From contig NC_073744.1 of NCBI RefSeq assembly GCF_029784135.1, forward strand, positions 29,618,981 to 29,682,980: a stretch of DNA of 64,000 bases. The letters are read 5' to 3'. The stretch comes from Toxorhynchites rutilus septentrionalis (lineage: Eukaryota > Arthropoda > Insecta > Diptera > Culicidae). How positions within the stretch are numbered: the stretch's first letter is position 1; each line of letters begins with the position of its first letter. Shown here piece after piece: positions 44,392-54,491 of this stretch. The notes beneath the pieces were generated by a model. The model was not told the origin of the DNA. It was given only the letters and a program-made list of their open reading frames with translations, and did no database searches. The translations under genes were made by a program, and so were the position numbers.

Positions 44392-45624
44392 TACTTGTGT
44401 CTGATTACAAAAAAGGTAAATAAGGCCTGAAAGTTTTTGCAAAATCGTAATTTCTGAGAACGTTGTAGAAAAGCACACCTCATGTCATCTTCGATATTCA
44501 CTCTGTTACTGCCAGTCGGAAGGGACTTTAAATTATGCCCAGATCTTTTTGTTTGATATGAGGAAAATGTGCTTCAAGTTAAACTTGTTGTAAAAAGTCT
44601 CGATAAATGCCGTACAATTTCCTTTTTTAAGATCTTCTGTACTGTTTCTTCGTCTGTTTGATCATCATTCACTGATGAAAGTCTTTCAAACATTGTGAAG
44701 TTGTTCAATTGAACATTACACTTCAGATTTGGAAATGTCTGCCGAGGATCGAAAAAGTTTCTTTTATCTCATCTGTTTATTTCATTAGGCTCATTTAGCA
44801 ATTCAGCTGTAACAGAGCCGAATTTATTCGTGTACATTTTCATCTTAAGATAACTTTTGTTGTATATTACACTGTAGCCATTTTTAGGCGTAAGAGTATT
44901 CCTCTCTATGATGATGATGATGATGGTCCCGCCTCCTTCCCCTACAGAGGTTTGAGCAAGACGAGTTATCTAAAAGATAATTTATTTATTTTTTCTCAAC
45001 ATTGAAATCAGTTTAGCAAACATAAAAAACGAACTGATTTTATTTACAGATATAAGTTCAAAAAATTACAATGTCAAAAGATAAGCCAATACTCAGTCAT
45101 GTCCGCCACAGAGCCGATACGGTCCCGACGAGGCCCTTGCAGCCAAGTGGTCCACCAAAGGACAAGTCCAACCGCCAGCCTTGGTTTGGATTGACTTTGA
45201 ATACCCTCATTCAGAGAAATCGAGAAAATTTCCTTTACGAAAAATTCCTAGACCGGCACTTGAAAAACTTTGAATTTAATATCCTTTATATCTGTGTGTC
45301 GCGCGCGACTCTCAAACTTTTGTAGACTACTTTTATTTTTTTTTTAACTAATACAACTATAAGAACGACAAAATAAAAATAAAAATAGTCCATCATCACC
45401 AAGATCATGACAACATGATAGAGATCAATACAAATTTAAAAAAAAAATAATTTAAAAAATTAAATAATCTACATAATATAATCCGTTCAACAAAAACTTC
45501 GTCAGATTCATTGGAAATATTGAAAACAAACTGCAAAAAATTGTCCACATTAAATTATCCGTTCGTATAAAACTTCGTCAGTAAAGATCTTCGTCATAAA
45601 AATAAGCAAAAACTCGTTCGGCTG

Positions 45625-46283
45625 TTAATAAAACACAGCTTTTACATGTGAAATACAGTGCCTCCTCAATTCTGTAAGTGTTGTTGCGCATTTAATATGT
45701 CTTGGCATCGAGTTGAACACATTTATTTCTTTGAAGTACAACGAATTTTGTGAAGCACATGACAAGAAATTAGGTGTTCCTAATTCATTCGCGTTTCTAG
45801 TGTTATAACTATGAAAGTCACTTCCTCTTTCAACTCGATCACACAAATATCGAGGCAGCAAACCGTTAATTACTTTAAAAATGAACACCATAGTTAAATA
45901 AACAATTCTTTGCTTCACGGATTACCATTGCAGAGCGTCCAACATCAAGGATGAGGAAGTGAATCTGTTACATTTTAGTATCAACCGCATTATTTTTTTT
46001 TGCAAGCGCTGTAATCTCGATATTTGTGTGTCATTGGCTAAAAATAAAATGGAAGAGCAAAAGTCTAAATGAGGAGAGATGATTGATTTGTATAGCTGTA
46101 TTTTGCTGCAAATAGTTAAATCGTTTTTCAATCGGCATAAGATTCCATACTTTTTTGCAATTTTCTTGATGACATTGTCAATGTGAGTGTTGAACTTGAG
46201 TTTGTCATCAATAATTACGTCAAGATATTTAATATCCCGAACTCCATCAATAGTCTCATTATCAATAACGAAGGGGACGTTTT
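45625..46283 (-). pseudogene. LINE ORF2, C-terminal region
   Basis: Two consecutive frames (46131-45922 and 45918-45625) joined by a one-base shift at about 45920. Motifs: LQRLQKKIMRLILKCNRFTS, LQWLSVKQRIVYLTM, VINGLLPRYLCDRVERG, SYNTRNANEL, LYFKEINVFNSMPRHIK. These are the thumb and C-terminal segment that follow reverse transcriptase in many insect LINEs. The same segment in the copy at 8826-9480 is about 90% alike by eye. Confidence 0.8.
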
Positions 46284-46604
46284 CATTTATTTATTTTAAT
46301 TTTATCTACTTGTCTTCGAAATTAGTCGCGCAGACAGATTAACTGATCTTATTTTTAAAAATGTTCTTGGATATGTTAAAGTCAAAATCTACAAATACTT
46401 CGTTAAGAAGACGGCAGAAAACATTAAACGGGTTGTTTTGTCCGTAAGCAGTACGATCAACTGATAGACGAAGGAAAACGGCACGCCGCGTTGTTCTGGC
46501 CGGAACGTTGAAGTTTATTTTTTCCAGTAACTCTTTACTTTAATCGATTTCGCGAGATTACAATATATTTATTTTAACTTATGTTCAATTTCAATTGCTT
46601 ATAC
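46284..46604 (-). mobile_element. Possible inserted 5'-truncated LINE fragment
   Basis: Between two collinear parts of the ORF2 lies sequence whose minus-strand frame reads INFNVPARTTRRAVFLRL...DRTAYGQNNPFNVFCRLLNEV, the C-terminal pattern of a different LINE, ending in an A/T-rich tail (ATTAAAATAAATAAATG complement at about 46288-46308). Boundaries and TSD not resolved. Confidence 0.4.
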
Positions 46605-47201
46605 TTCAACCATCTATTTAAAGAATGTAAATCTCCATTCAATTGTAAAACGACCTGATCTAAATCATTAGCTGCAATGAATAACACAGTATCATCTGCA
46701 AAAAGATTGATATCACAAAATCGTAAAACTCTTCGCATGTCATTGATATACATAATGAATAAAAGGGGCCCTAATACACTTCCCTGAGGTACTCCAAGAT
46801 TATTCCCTAGGGGATTGGAAATTGAATCATAAAAAATAGCCGTTGAGTGCTGTCATTTAAATAGCTTTCAAACCATTTATATGCAGTACTCGTAAATCCA
46901 AAGCGCTTAATCGTGTTCAACAACAAGGGCCTAGAAATTGTTTCGAAAGCGCGTTTTAGATCCAAGAAAACAGCAATGATATTCTCTTTGCACTCTAGCT
47001 TCTCTTTCCATTTTGCTAATACCAAGTTCAATGACCTTCCCGATATCCCGATTGTTCTGGTATTAGCAAAGCATTGCAATTTAAATATTCCAGCAGCTGG
47101 CCTTTAACGACTACTTCTAATATTTTCTCTAGCGTGTGCAACATATTGATGGGACGAAACTCTTCGGTTTTAATCGTTCCAGTAACCTTTTGAATTGGAA
47201 C
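46605..47201 (-). pseudogene. LINE ORF2, reverse transcriptase palm
   Basis: Minus-strand segments in order: PIQKVTGTIKTEEFRPINML, LLIPEQSGYREGH, AVFLDLKRAFETISRPLLL, GFTSTAYKWFESYLND, GVPQGSVLGPLLFIMYIND and the catalytic FADDT (complement of about 46690-46704). These are reverse transcriptase blocks 1 to 5, including both catalytic regions (FLDLKRAF and FADD). Frames are broken by at least two indels, near 47030 and near 46807. Confidence 0.85.
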
Positions 47202-47203
47202 TA

Positions 47204-47618
47204 CAGGTAAACTTCGATATAACGTACATTTTACTTTCAAAATTGTACGTTGTATCGAATTGTTCGTTATATCGAAGCATAATAAAGTACTCACAAACGT
47301 AGTCTATAATACATAATTGTGTTGCTGTTTTAGTAAATTTTATGAATAACTTCAATCAGAAGACGAAGCCAGCCTGTCTCATGATGTTTCCCTTCGTACT
47401 GTTGATTATAGCTTCATTCATTTAGAATCAGGAATCACAAAACCAGCTGTATTTCGGAATTGATTGAAGGTACAAAACTTGTTTTAGCATCACAATACAG
47501 ATAATTCATTGTTCTATCAGAAAAAAATATTGAAGAAAAATGTCCTTTACACTTTGGATATGTGTACGTTATATCGAGTGACGTTATATTGAGGGTACGT
47601 TATATCGAAGTTTCCCTG
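47204..47618. mobile_element. CTTCGATATAACG MITE in the LINE, TA TSD
   Basis: Ends CAGGTAAACTTCGATATAAC and the inverse CAGGGAAACTTCGATATAAC, TA at 47202-47203 and 47619-47620. Excising it restores the reverse transcriptase reading WKESLI-VPIQKVTG. 415 bp, non-coding. pogo/Tigger-like by terminal pattern. End fragment also at 38815-38888. Confidence 0.85.
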
Positions 47619-47620
47619 TA

Positions 47621-48125
47621 TTAAAGATTCCTTCCACACCTTAGGCACATGCCCAGTTAGCAAAGATTTATTAATAAGGTCCAGCAAGATGTGATCAGTG
47701 ACATGAAAGCAATCTTGAATAACTCTAGCATTAACATTATCCACTCCAGCCGTTTTTCCTAAAGAAAAGCAAACAGTTCTAAGTTCGTTTAATGTAATTG
47801 GATGAAAACTTTCAAATCTACAACTACTATTAACCGGCTGTTTTATTTCATCAGGTTCGTCAACCAATTCAACGGACTGATTGATCAATGAAACACTATT
47901 GACCAAATAATCGTTAAACTTAGATGCTATAGCCTGTTCAGACTGTTCAAGTGTGCCATTAAAAGTTATGGACCGCGGTTTGCTATTACTAGGTTTTAAT
48001 AAAGATTTCAAAATTTTCCATAACTCCTTGCTGTTGCTTTGATGCAGATCAATCTTCCTCTGAATATATTCACAACGAGTTTTCCTAATCGATTGTGAAT
48101 ATATATTGCGCGCGTTTGTGTACAT
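47621..48125 (-). pseudogene. LINE ORF2, region before the palm
   Basis: Frame with TRCEYIQRKIDLHQSNSKEL, LKPSNSKPRSITFNG, ITLNELRTVCFSLGKTAGVDNVNARVI and LINKSLLTGHVPKVWKESLI, the linker between endonuclease and reverse transcriptase and RT blocks 0-1 ('K..G.D.I...' and 'P..WK...'). Interrupted downstream by the MITE at 47204-47618. Confidence 0.85.
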
Positions 48126-48221
48126 ATTCCAATGATTTCCATCATCTGTTCTACAAAATTTCTTGTATCATCTGTCTCTCTCACGTTTAAGGCGTAAAAG
48201 ATCCAGATTGTACCAGCTGTT

Positions 48222-49055
48222 CTAGTTTTTCATAGGAACAAATTTTTGCGTAACAAGCCGATTTGTACACATTTTCAAGGTATTAGTTAGAACAGCCGCT
48301 GATTCATCTAAATTACCGACCTCGAATGGAAAATCCAGGCTTCTCACTACGAGATTCGAAACAGCATGCTTCGAATATTTCCTCCAGCACTTTAATTTCA
48401 CAACATCTTCGTTTACCACGAGATTATCTACAATATTGATAATTAAAGTCTCATGATCGGTTATTTTCAAATTGGTATCCGTGAATGTGTAAATAGTATC
48501 AAAATTGGAATAAACATGATCAATTAAAGTTTTACTGTGCCTGGAAATGCGCGTAAATTCATGTACCGTTTGTTTCAAATTGAAGAAATCGGATACACGC
48601 TTTAAATGGTTCGAATTGTAGTCATCACGCCAATTAATATTGAAATCACCAGCTAATATATTTAATTTGCTAGAGTCAAGGAACATTTCAAGCCAGTTTT
48701 CTAAAATTTCAACAAAGCGCAAGTCGCTTGAGCTGGGACTATGATACAAAACACCAAAATTACCCATCTTCATGCCATGTTCAACTGTAATGCCCAAGAA
48801 CGAGTTACCATCAATAACTTCGTTGAGGCGAAGATTCAATTGAACTGATTCTCTGGCATAAATAGCAACACCGCCAGTGTGCCTAGAATGTGATACACAC
48901 GCAGCAACATTATATCCCTTAATACTATACTGATCAAATGATTCTATTTCAACAATGTGTGTTTCAGACAAGAGGACTAGAAATGGACGCTTTTCCTCAA
49001 CAATTTGACGTAACGCTACGTAGTTTGTTGACAGTCCGGCAATATTCAAATACAA
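48222..49055 (-). pseudogene. LINE ORF2, apurinic-type endonuclease domain
   Basis: APE-type endonuclease that nicks the target for target-primed reverse transcription. Residues visible in order: N4 in YLNIAGL, E32 in LSETHI, the GGVAIYARES strand, LAGDFNINW (catalytic Asp/Asn), LIDHVYSN and ITDHETL (terminal Asp-His pair). All key catalytic residues are present. The frame then stops at a shift near 48222, before the ORF2 linker. Domain length is typical. Confidence 0.88.
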
Positions 49056-49265
49056 AATATATTATTGATTCACAATTCTTCTGGAACCTGGTTGCTATTT
49101 ATTGAAATGCAAGCTGCTTTTTTTTCAAATCAAAAAGTCTCTGATATACTAACCATTCAGAGCTAAATGCGGTATGATTAACGTCCAAATTCTATTTCCG
49201 TTCTTTATTCATTTTCAAACAATTAACACATTTCAACACAGTTGACTTGCATTCAGATGTCAGAT

Positions 49266-50026
49266 TCAGATGTGACTTCTGAGGTAATCAATGAAATCAT
49301 CGGAGGAATGTTGATCACTCATGCCCACAATTTTTAATCTGGGCACCGATATGGGAACAACAGCACTATACTTCTCACCCAAATTGCTTTCGATGTCATT
49401 TTTCACATCGTCTATATTAGCTCCAGTTGCACACTCAACAATGATGGAGCCATTTCTTCCATTTCTGAAATTACTAATTTTGTGTGTTCTTGGGTCCAGT
49501 TTTGTCTTCAAATGCTTCCGAGTATCCTCGCAAGCTTGTTTGGACTCTTTAGGCTTTATTACTATAACCGGATGAGTCTTACGATTACTTTGCTTGATAC
49601 TAGTACTATTACTATAACCCGTTATCTCATTGTTATTAGAAGTGTTCGTACTTTTAACAACATCCGCAAAACTTATCTTATTTTGATGTACATTATCATC
49701 ATCATTATTCTGAAATTTTCGTTTCTTACGTTTCGGAATATTCTGGTGCGATCCAGAATGAACTGTACCAGGTTCAATGAGCAAGTCATTCTTTGCAGCT
49801 AAATTTTTTTTTTCTGTATTATAGTGACTTTCAACGCTTCTGGCTGGTTCGTCACTTTTACCTTCCATTTTGGAAGAATGTCGGGAGTGAGAATTGAACT
49901 CGTGATCTTGAGCGTGAGAAGTATGGATGTTACCTCCACGCCAGATCGGCTCCTTGCAGCTAAATTATTTTGCGCGTTAATTGTTAAAATAGAGCTAGTC
50001 ATAGATTCCAATTTCTCACACAACAT
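49266..50026 (-). pseudogene. LINE ORF1 (nucleic-acid-binding), split by SINE
   Basis: Begins MLCEKLESMTSSILTINAQN at 50026, is interrupted by a SINE (49806-49955), and resumes at NDLLIEPGTVHSG to the stop at 49266. Features: a basic patch PKRKKRKFQN, an Asn/Ser-rich middle, KPKESKQACEDTRKHLKTKL and a conserved-looking end YSAVVPISVPRLKIVGM. The PRLKIVGM segment is typical of insect non-LTR ORF1 proteins. No CCHC knuckle is seen. Confidence 0.75.
49806..49955 (-). mobile_element. tRNA-derived SINE in LINE ORF1, 11-bp TSD
   Basis: Reverse-orientation member of the 28591 family (GGAGCCGATCTGGCGTGGAGGTAACATCC-type head, GAGTTCAATTCTCACTCCC box B, A-rich tail), flanked by GCAGCTAAATT at 49795-49805 and 49956-49966. 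Removing it rejoins ORF1 at ...NNLAA|KNDLL. Confidence 0.88.
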
Positions 50027-50349
50027 TTTTTCAAATCAATAAACATTTGTTTTTGTCTATTACACAGTACCCGTTTAGGCGTAAGAGTATTCCTATTCAA
50101 TCGATTCGAATGTTTACAGTTGGACTGTTCACAGCGGGACTGTTAATACGAGGCTTCCAATGTTGTGTTATTAATAGTGCCAATTACCGATGCAGCAGAC
50201 CGAAAATGTGAGCGGTAAGGGACTGGGATTACCGTCACATGATGATTGTTGCGTGGAAATAGTAGCTATAATAACACACAAAGATGGTCAGTTGGGGGCC
50301 CTGAGTTATGAGCTCATGTTCGTTCGCTTAGTATAGAACACGCAACCTA

Positions 50350-51645
50350 AAGGGTGTGTCACATCAAATTGCATCACGGAAAAAACGCTGTAGAAATTTA
50401 ATTTTTAGGAATTATATCTTCAGCTTTCGCTTATAATCAGATAAGAGTGTATAGATCACGTTGGCCATGCTTCACTGTCAATTTTTCGTAAATTTGGAAA
50501 AATGTCGTCGAACGAAAAAGATCGTCGTGAATTAATCCTGTGCACTCATTTCGAGAATCCGGAGTTGTCACATCGGGACATCGGTAAGATGCTGGGAATC
50601 GTCCAATCCACGGTCAGCAGAGTACTAAAACGATACTTCGGGAACCTAACCATCGACCGGAAGGTGAAGAACGGCAAAAATGGATGCTTCGTCAGTGAAA
50701 AAGATCACAAGCGCGTAGTTAAGCAGTTTAGACGTAATCCGAGAAGTTCGGTCCGGGATGTCGCCAATAAGCTGAATTTGTCAAGTTCATTCGTCCAGCG
50801 GACCAAGCAGCGGGAGGGCCTGCGTACATACAAGGTTCAGAAGCTCCTAACCGCGACGAAAGGCAAAACATGGTGGGGAAGACGCGAGCCCGGAAGCTGT
50901 AGACCGAAATGCTGACGAAGCCGCATTGCCTGGTAATGGACGACGAAACCTACGTCAAAGCGGACTTTCGTCAGCTGCCGGGCCTGTTGTTGCCTTCGCA
51001 GAGGACAAATTGAGCGTTCCGGGGGAGATTCGCGAGCAGAAACTATCCAAGTTTGCCAAAAAGTACATGGTGTGGCAACCGATCTGCTCTTGCGGAAAGC
51101 GGAGCGCCCCCTTCGTGATGACCGGCACGGTAAACGGGCAGGTTTACCTTAAGGAGTGCCTACAGAAGCGCTTACTACCACTATTGAAGCAGCACGAGGG
51201 CCCGACCATCTTCTGGCCGGATCTCGCTTCGTGCCACTATTCAAAGGACGTGTTGGAGTGGTACGAAGCCAACAGGGTCACCTTCGTGCCAAAGGAAATG
51301 AACCTGCCCAACGCGCCGGAGCTTCGCCCAATAGAGAAATATTGGGCGATTATGAAGCAGGTCCTCCGGAAGAACCCAAAAGTTGTCAAATGTGAGGCGG
51401 ACTTCAAGAGAAAATGGTTTTCTGTTAAAAAAAAATTACAACCTGACGTTGTACAGAACCTTATGGACGGGGTAAAGAGTAAGGTGCGAGCATACGGGTT
51501 TGGGCTCGAAGTATGAATAAAAAGAAAATGCCAAAAGTTGTTTAATAGTTTTTATTTTACTGTCTAAAATTTTCAAAAGGATCGGTCTACTGGGCGAATT
51601 TCTACAGCGTTTTTTCCGTGATGCAATTTGATGTGACACACCCTT
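50350..51645 (+). mobile_element. DD37E transposon, broken copy
   Basis: AAGGGTGTGTCACATCAAAT inverted ends, TA at 50348-50349 and 51646-51647. 1296 bp. Same family as 34242 and 60467. The transposase has frameshifts, so this copy depends on others for movement. Confidence 0.93.
50502..51516 (+). pseudogene. DD37E transposase, frameshifted
   Basis: Compared with the intact 60618 copy, one G is missing at about 50842 (cagaagctcc against cagaaggctcc), shifting the frame after VQK and leading to a stop at 50915. A second change at about 50993-51000 (ttgttgccttcgc against ttgttcttctccgc) returns to the original frame at AEDK. The stretch out of frame covers the first catalytic Asp (MDDET). Downstream Asp and Glu (FWPDLAS, RPIEKYW) are intact. 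Inactive. Confidence 0.9.
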
Positions 51646-51810
51646 TATTAGGCTACGAAGACCCCCCCAAAAAAGTTTTTGTAGCAATTTTTGCTCATCA
51701 TTGCCATCTTCAAAGAAAAGTAAATGAGCAATATTCCCTTGCGAAATTCCCCCCTTTTAATGACCAAATTCCCCACTAGGGGGGAATTTTCCACCGGTTG
51801 AAAATCACTG

Positions 51811-51868
51811 GTTTAAATTGAGGAAAATTGGAAGCATTCCCATTTCCTCATACATTTGTTCTGTCCAC
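51811..51868 (-). repeat. Interspersed repeat, right part (split by hAT)
   Basis: Continues the paralog of 39835-40075 after the 8.9-kb hAT insertion: CATACATTTGTTCTGTCCAC and TGTGTGCTTTCCCG correspond to the inverse of the paralog's first 60 bp. Confidence 0.65.
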
Positions 51869-53229
51869 TTGTGTGCTTTCCCGAACAGAGCTGTCAATAA
51901 CGAGCAATTTATCGACGAGCAACGAAGGGCAAATCGTAAGATGTAAAGTCTGCGTGAACAAAGGAAAAAAAAGAAGAACGAAGAGGAATATTTGTCTAGA
52001 CAAACTTCATTCTTCGTGAGGACACCGACTGAAAAACACCGTTACGGGCGAAGTTGGACGGCGATGGATCGAATGGTTTCTTCAAGGCAATGAGGGTGGA
52101 GGAGTAATATGAGGAAAGAGTAGAGTTTTCCAAGGGCCTTTTTGAAGGCTAGAGGCGAATGAACTGAAGAAGTTTAAAGTCTCTTCAATTCAACAAGGAA
52201 AGGAAGGAAAGGCAAACGTTCAGTATCGTTCTAGATACAAAACAATGAACATCGCTTGTTCTTCCTTGTTTTGCGTCATCACATGTCTTCGTTTCAGATT
52301 GAGCTGTTCGTCAGCTCACCAAGAAAATAAATGTTCTGGAATTTTGTCAGTGATTTGGTTTCGCATGACGGTAGGAAAACTCTCTCCACGAAGGATGACA
52401 GCTAAGCTAATCTAGACGGGCAATATAAACAGAAAGGACATCTGTTGAGAAGAGCGCAAAACGGATATAAGTGTGTGATAAGTTGCTTCAAGCCATCGAT
52501 ATATGGATATTTGTGTGCGTACGTGCGTGCTTCATAACCCGTACGTAAAAATAGTACATCTTCGCTACGCTGAAACCCCATTTGTAATGATAAATATAAA
52601 CAAGGAGGGGAGATAGCGGGAGGGAATTATTTACGCTAAAGTATTAGTAATGAATCTCCGCTGAGGCAAATATTCAGCCTTTTTTCCAAGCAGTTAACAT
52701 TGTTTGTTTTCTGTCATCAATGCATTGAACAGACGCTATGGTGAAGCAGGTGTTAAGGTTGTGCACCCAAAAATTATTTGGGTAATACCAAGTTATTCAA
52801 TAAGTTGTCTTAAGTTATTAATTTATTTGGGCTCGCGTGCCAGTCGCAAAACTGCTTCCAACTAGGATTGCATTTGCGCTTATCTTGATCATAATGAAGC
52901 AGTGCTACTCTTTTCGATGTTGTTCAGATTATCAGACTATCAGAGATAGAGTTTATTTCGTTTATTTGGTCACCAAGAAAGAAAATGTCGTTCTGGAATT
53001 TTGTATGTGATTTAATTTCGCTTGCCAGCAGCAAAACTTTCTCCACTAAGGATGCTTATATCGAGCATGTATTCTTCTGTGAGCACAAGAATGAATCATC
53101 AAACAATTATCGTCAAATGATTCTACAATAAAAAAAAATCATTTAAGGGCGACCAAACCAGTAGAATGGTTATTTTAAAATTTTAGTAGCATTATAAAAT
53201 ATCATAATATCAATAAAATAACAAACTAT
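51869..53229. other. No gene recognised
   Basis: About 1.4 kb of mixed composition. 52225-52440 and 52860-53070 share TCTGGAATTTTGT.GTGATTT and AGCAAAACT.TCTCCAC with small changes, a weak direct repeat about 650 bp apart. No coding motifs. Confidence 0.4.
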
Positions 53230-53233
53230 TTAA

Positions 53234-53471
53234 CACATTAAGGACCCCACGTTTTGGGCCAAACTTGTACGTTTCATTTGTTCGGATGCTACGAATGAGA
53301 TCATTCCCTTCGGTCTGGATGAGACGAAGGTGAACCATCGGTAGGCCTTGTGAGATTCTTGGCAGACCATGGATTAAACCATCAAGTGTAAAAAGCTCGC
53401 GTTATTTTGTGTTCCATTCGTTACAGACGGAACGCGAAACACGAGAAATCTCGTGAGCGGTCCGTAAAGTG
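53234..53471. mobile_element. piggyBac-type MITE, TTAA TSD
   Basis: CACATTAAGGACC at the left and GGTCCGTAAAGTG at the right (inverse CACTTTACGGACC), each bordered by TTAA (53230-53233 and 53472-53475). 238 bp. TTAA target choice and CAC...GGACC ends fit piggyBac-derived MITEs. Confidence 0.8.
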
Positions 53472-53906
53472 TTAAGTTATTGACTATTGAAAGCTCGTAT
53501 CACCCAAACTTGCACAATGAGAATGATTTGCTACTCCAAAGCGTCATTCCGTGTGTTCTTTGTGCAAGCAAATAAAGGAACATTCACTTTCAAATAAAAA
53601 ATGAACTCAGGGGTGGACAGACATCCCGCTGCGAAATATTTCATTGAGCTAAAAATATCTCCGGTACAAAAAAAAAAGACACACACCAAACAGATACACC
53701 TTAAACAAAAAACGATTCCGATGCTATTGAAAGATAGCAGCAGAAAGCTTTCTGACGAACAATCGCAATATTCTCGCTTATTCCACGCGGCGAGTGACGT
53801 GAGATAGCCATGTTTCTCGCTGCATTGTGTAAGCTACCATATTTTCCAACTTCTTTTTGATACCCAAATCAATAACATATGAGAACACGACTTCAAATCT
53901 CACTTA

Positions 53907-54488
53907 TAGCGAATTCGATTTTAAAACTGAGTCAGTGCCAAACTGACTCTGTAATAAAAAAACGTTTTCAGTTTCACGAATGCGGTGGTTTGTTGGTGTG
54001 CGTTTTCGTTCAATATGTTTTGGCGATATCGGAAAAACCCTCTTATTTCATCACATAAAATAAATATTTGATACGTTAAAGTAAATTTTCATTCATAATA
54101 AAGCAGATTTATTCCACCTGAATATCCATCGTTATTTTCGCCTCCCAATGAAAGCACACGTAGCTTAATGCCGTCTACTCGAATATACTCTTCAAAATCA
54201 GAATCCGAATTGGATTACGATTCCAATAATACAAAAGCAAAAGCAGCATGTTTTCCATTTTCATAGTCTTTATTCTTAGATTTTCCAAAACAATACTCGG
54301 AACTTGACAGTTCAGTATAGTTGTGTTGGTGAACCCGAGTGCCAACCCGTGAAATATCTCAGTGCTAAACTAACAGCTTTCGGGCGAACCTAGTGCGACA
54401 CTGAGTGCGAAACTGAGTGAATAAAAAAACGTTTTGACAGCAGTTAGTGCGGCACTGGGGTTGAAACTGAACAAAAACGAATTCGCTA
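53907..54488. mobile_element. Harbinger-type MITE, TTA TSD
   Basis: TAGCGAATTCG ends inverted, bordered by TTA at 53904-53906 and 54489-54491. Internal repeats of 'ACTGAGTGCGAAACTGAGT' and 'AAAAAACGTTTT' types occur near both ends. Truncated sister at 2962-3128. 582 bp, non-coding. Confidence 0.65.
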
Positions 54489-54491
54489 TTA

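Larger units (their letters stand above)
44904..50073 (-). mobile_element. Full-length LINE with >=21-bp TSD and (ATC)n tail
   Basis: Two-ORF non-LTR retrotransposon on the minus strand: ORF1 50026-49266 (split by a SINE), ORF2 with endonuclease (49055-48222) and reverse transcriptase (48125-45625, split by a MITE and probably another fragment), 3' UTR ending in (ATC)n at 44908. A perfect 21-bp repeat starting TTTAGGCGTAAGAG flanks it at 44883-44903 and 50074-50094. Similarity extends a further ~15 bp with mismatches, so the duplication may be longer. Truncated sister copy at 6405-10123. Dead because of interruptions and shifts. Confidence 0.88.
42915..51810. mobile_element. hAT insertion of 8.9 kb including nested elements
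   Basis: Left CAGTGGTTTACAACC, right (inverse) CAGTGATTTTCAACC, with identical GTTTAAAT at 42907-42914 and 51811-51818. The flanking repeat continues across (42715-42914 joins 51819-51868 in the paralog at 39835-40075), independent proof that both ends belong to one insertion. Nested inside: DD41D mariner 43077-44391, LINE 44904-50073, DD37E 50350-51645. What remains of the hAT itself is about 1.1 kb. The minus-strand frame at 44590-44760 may be a scrap of its transposase but I cannot confirm this. Confidence 0.85.
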
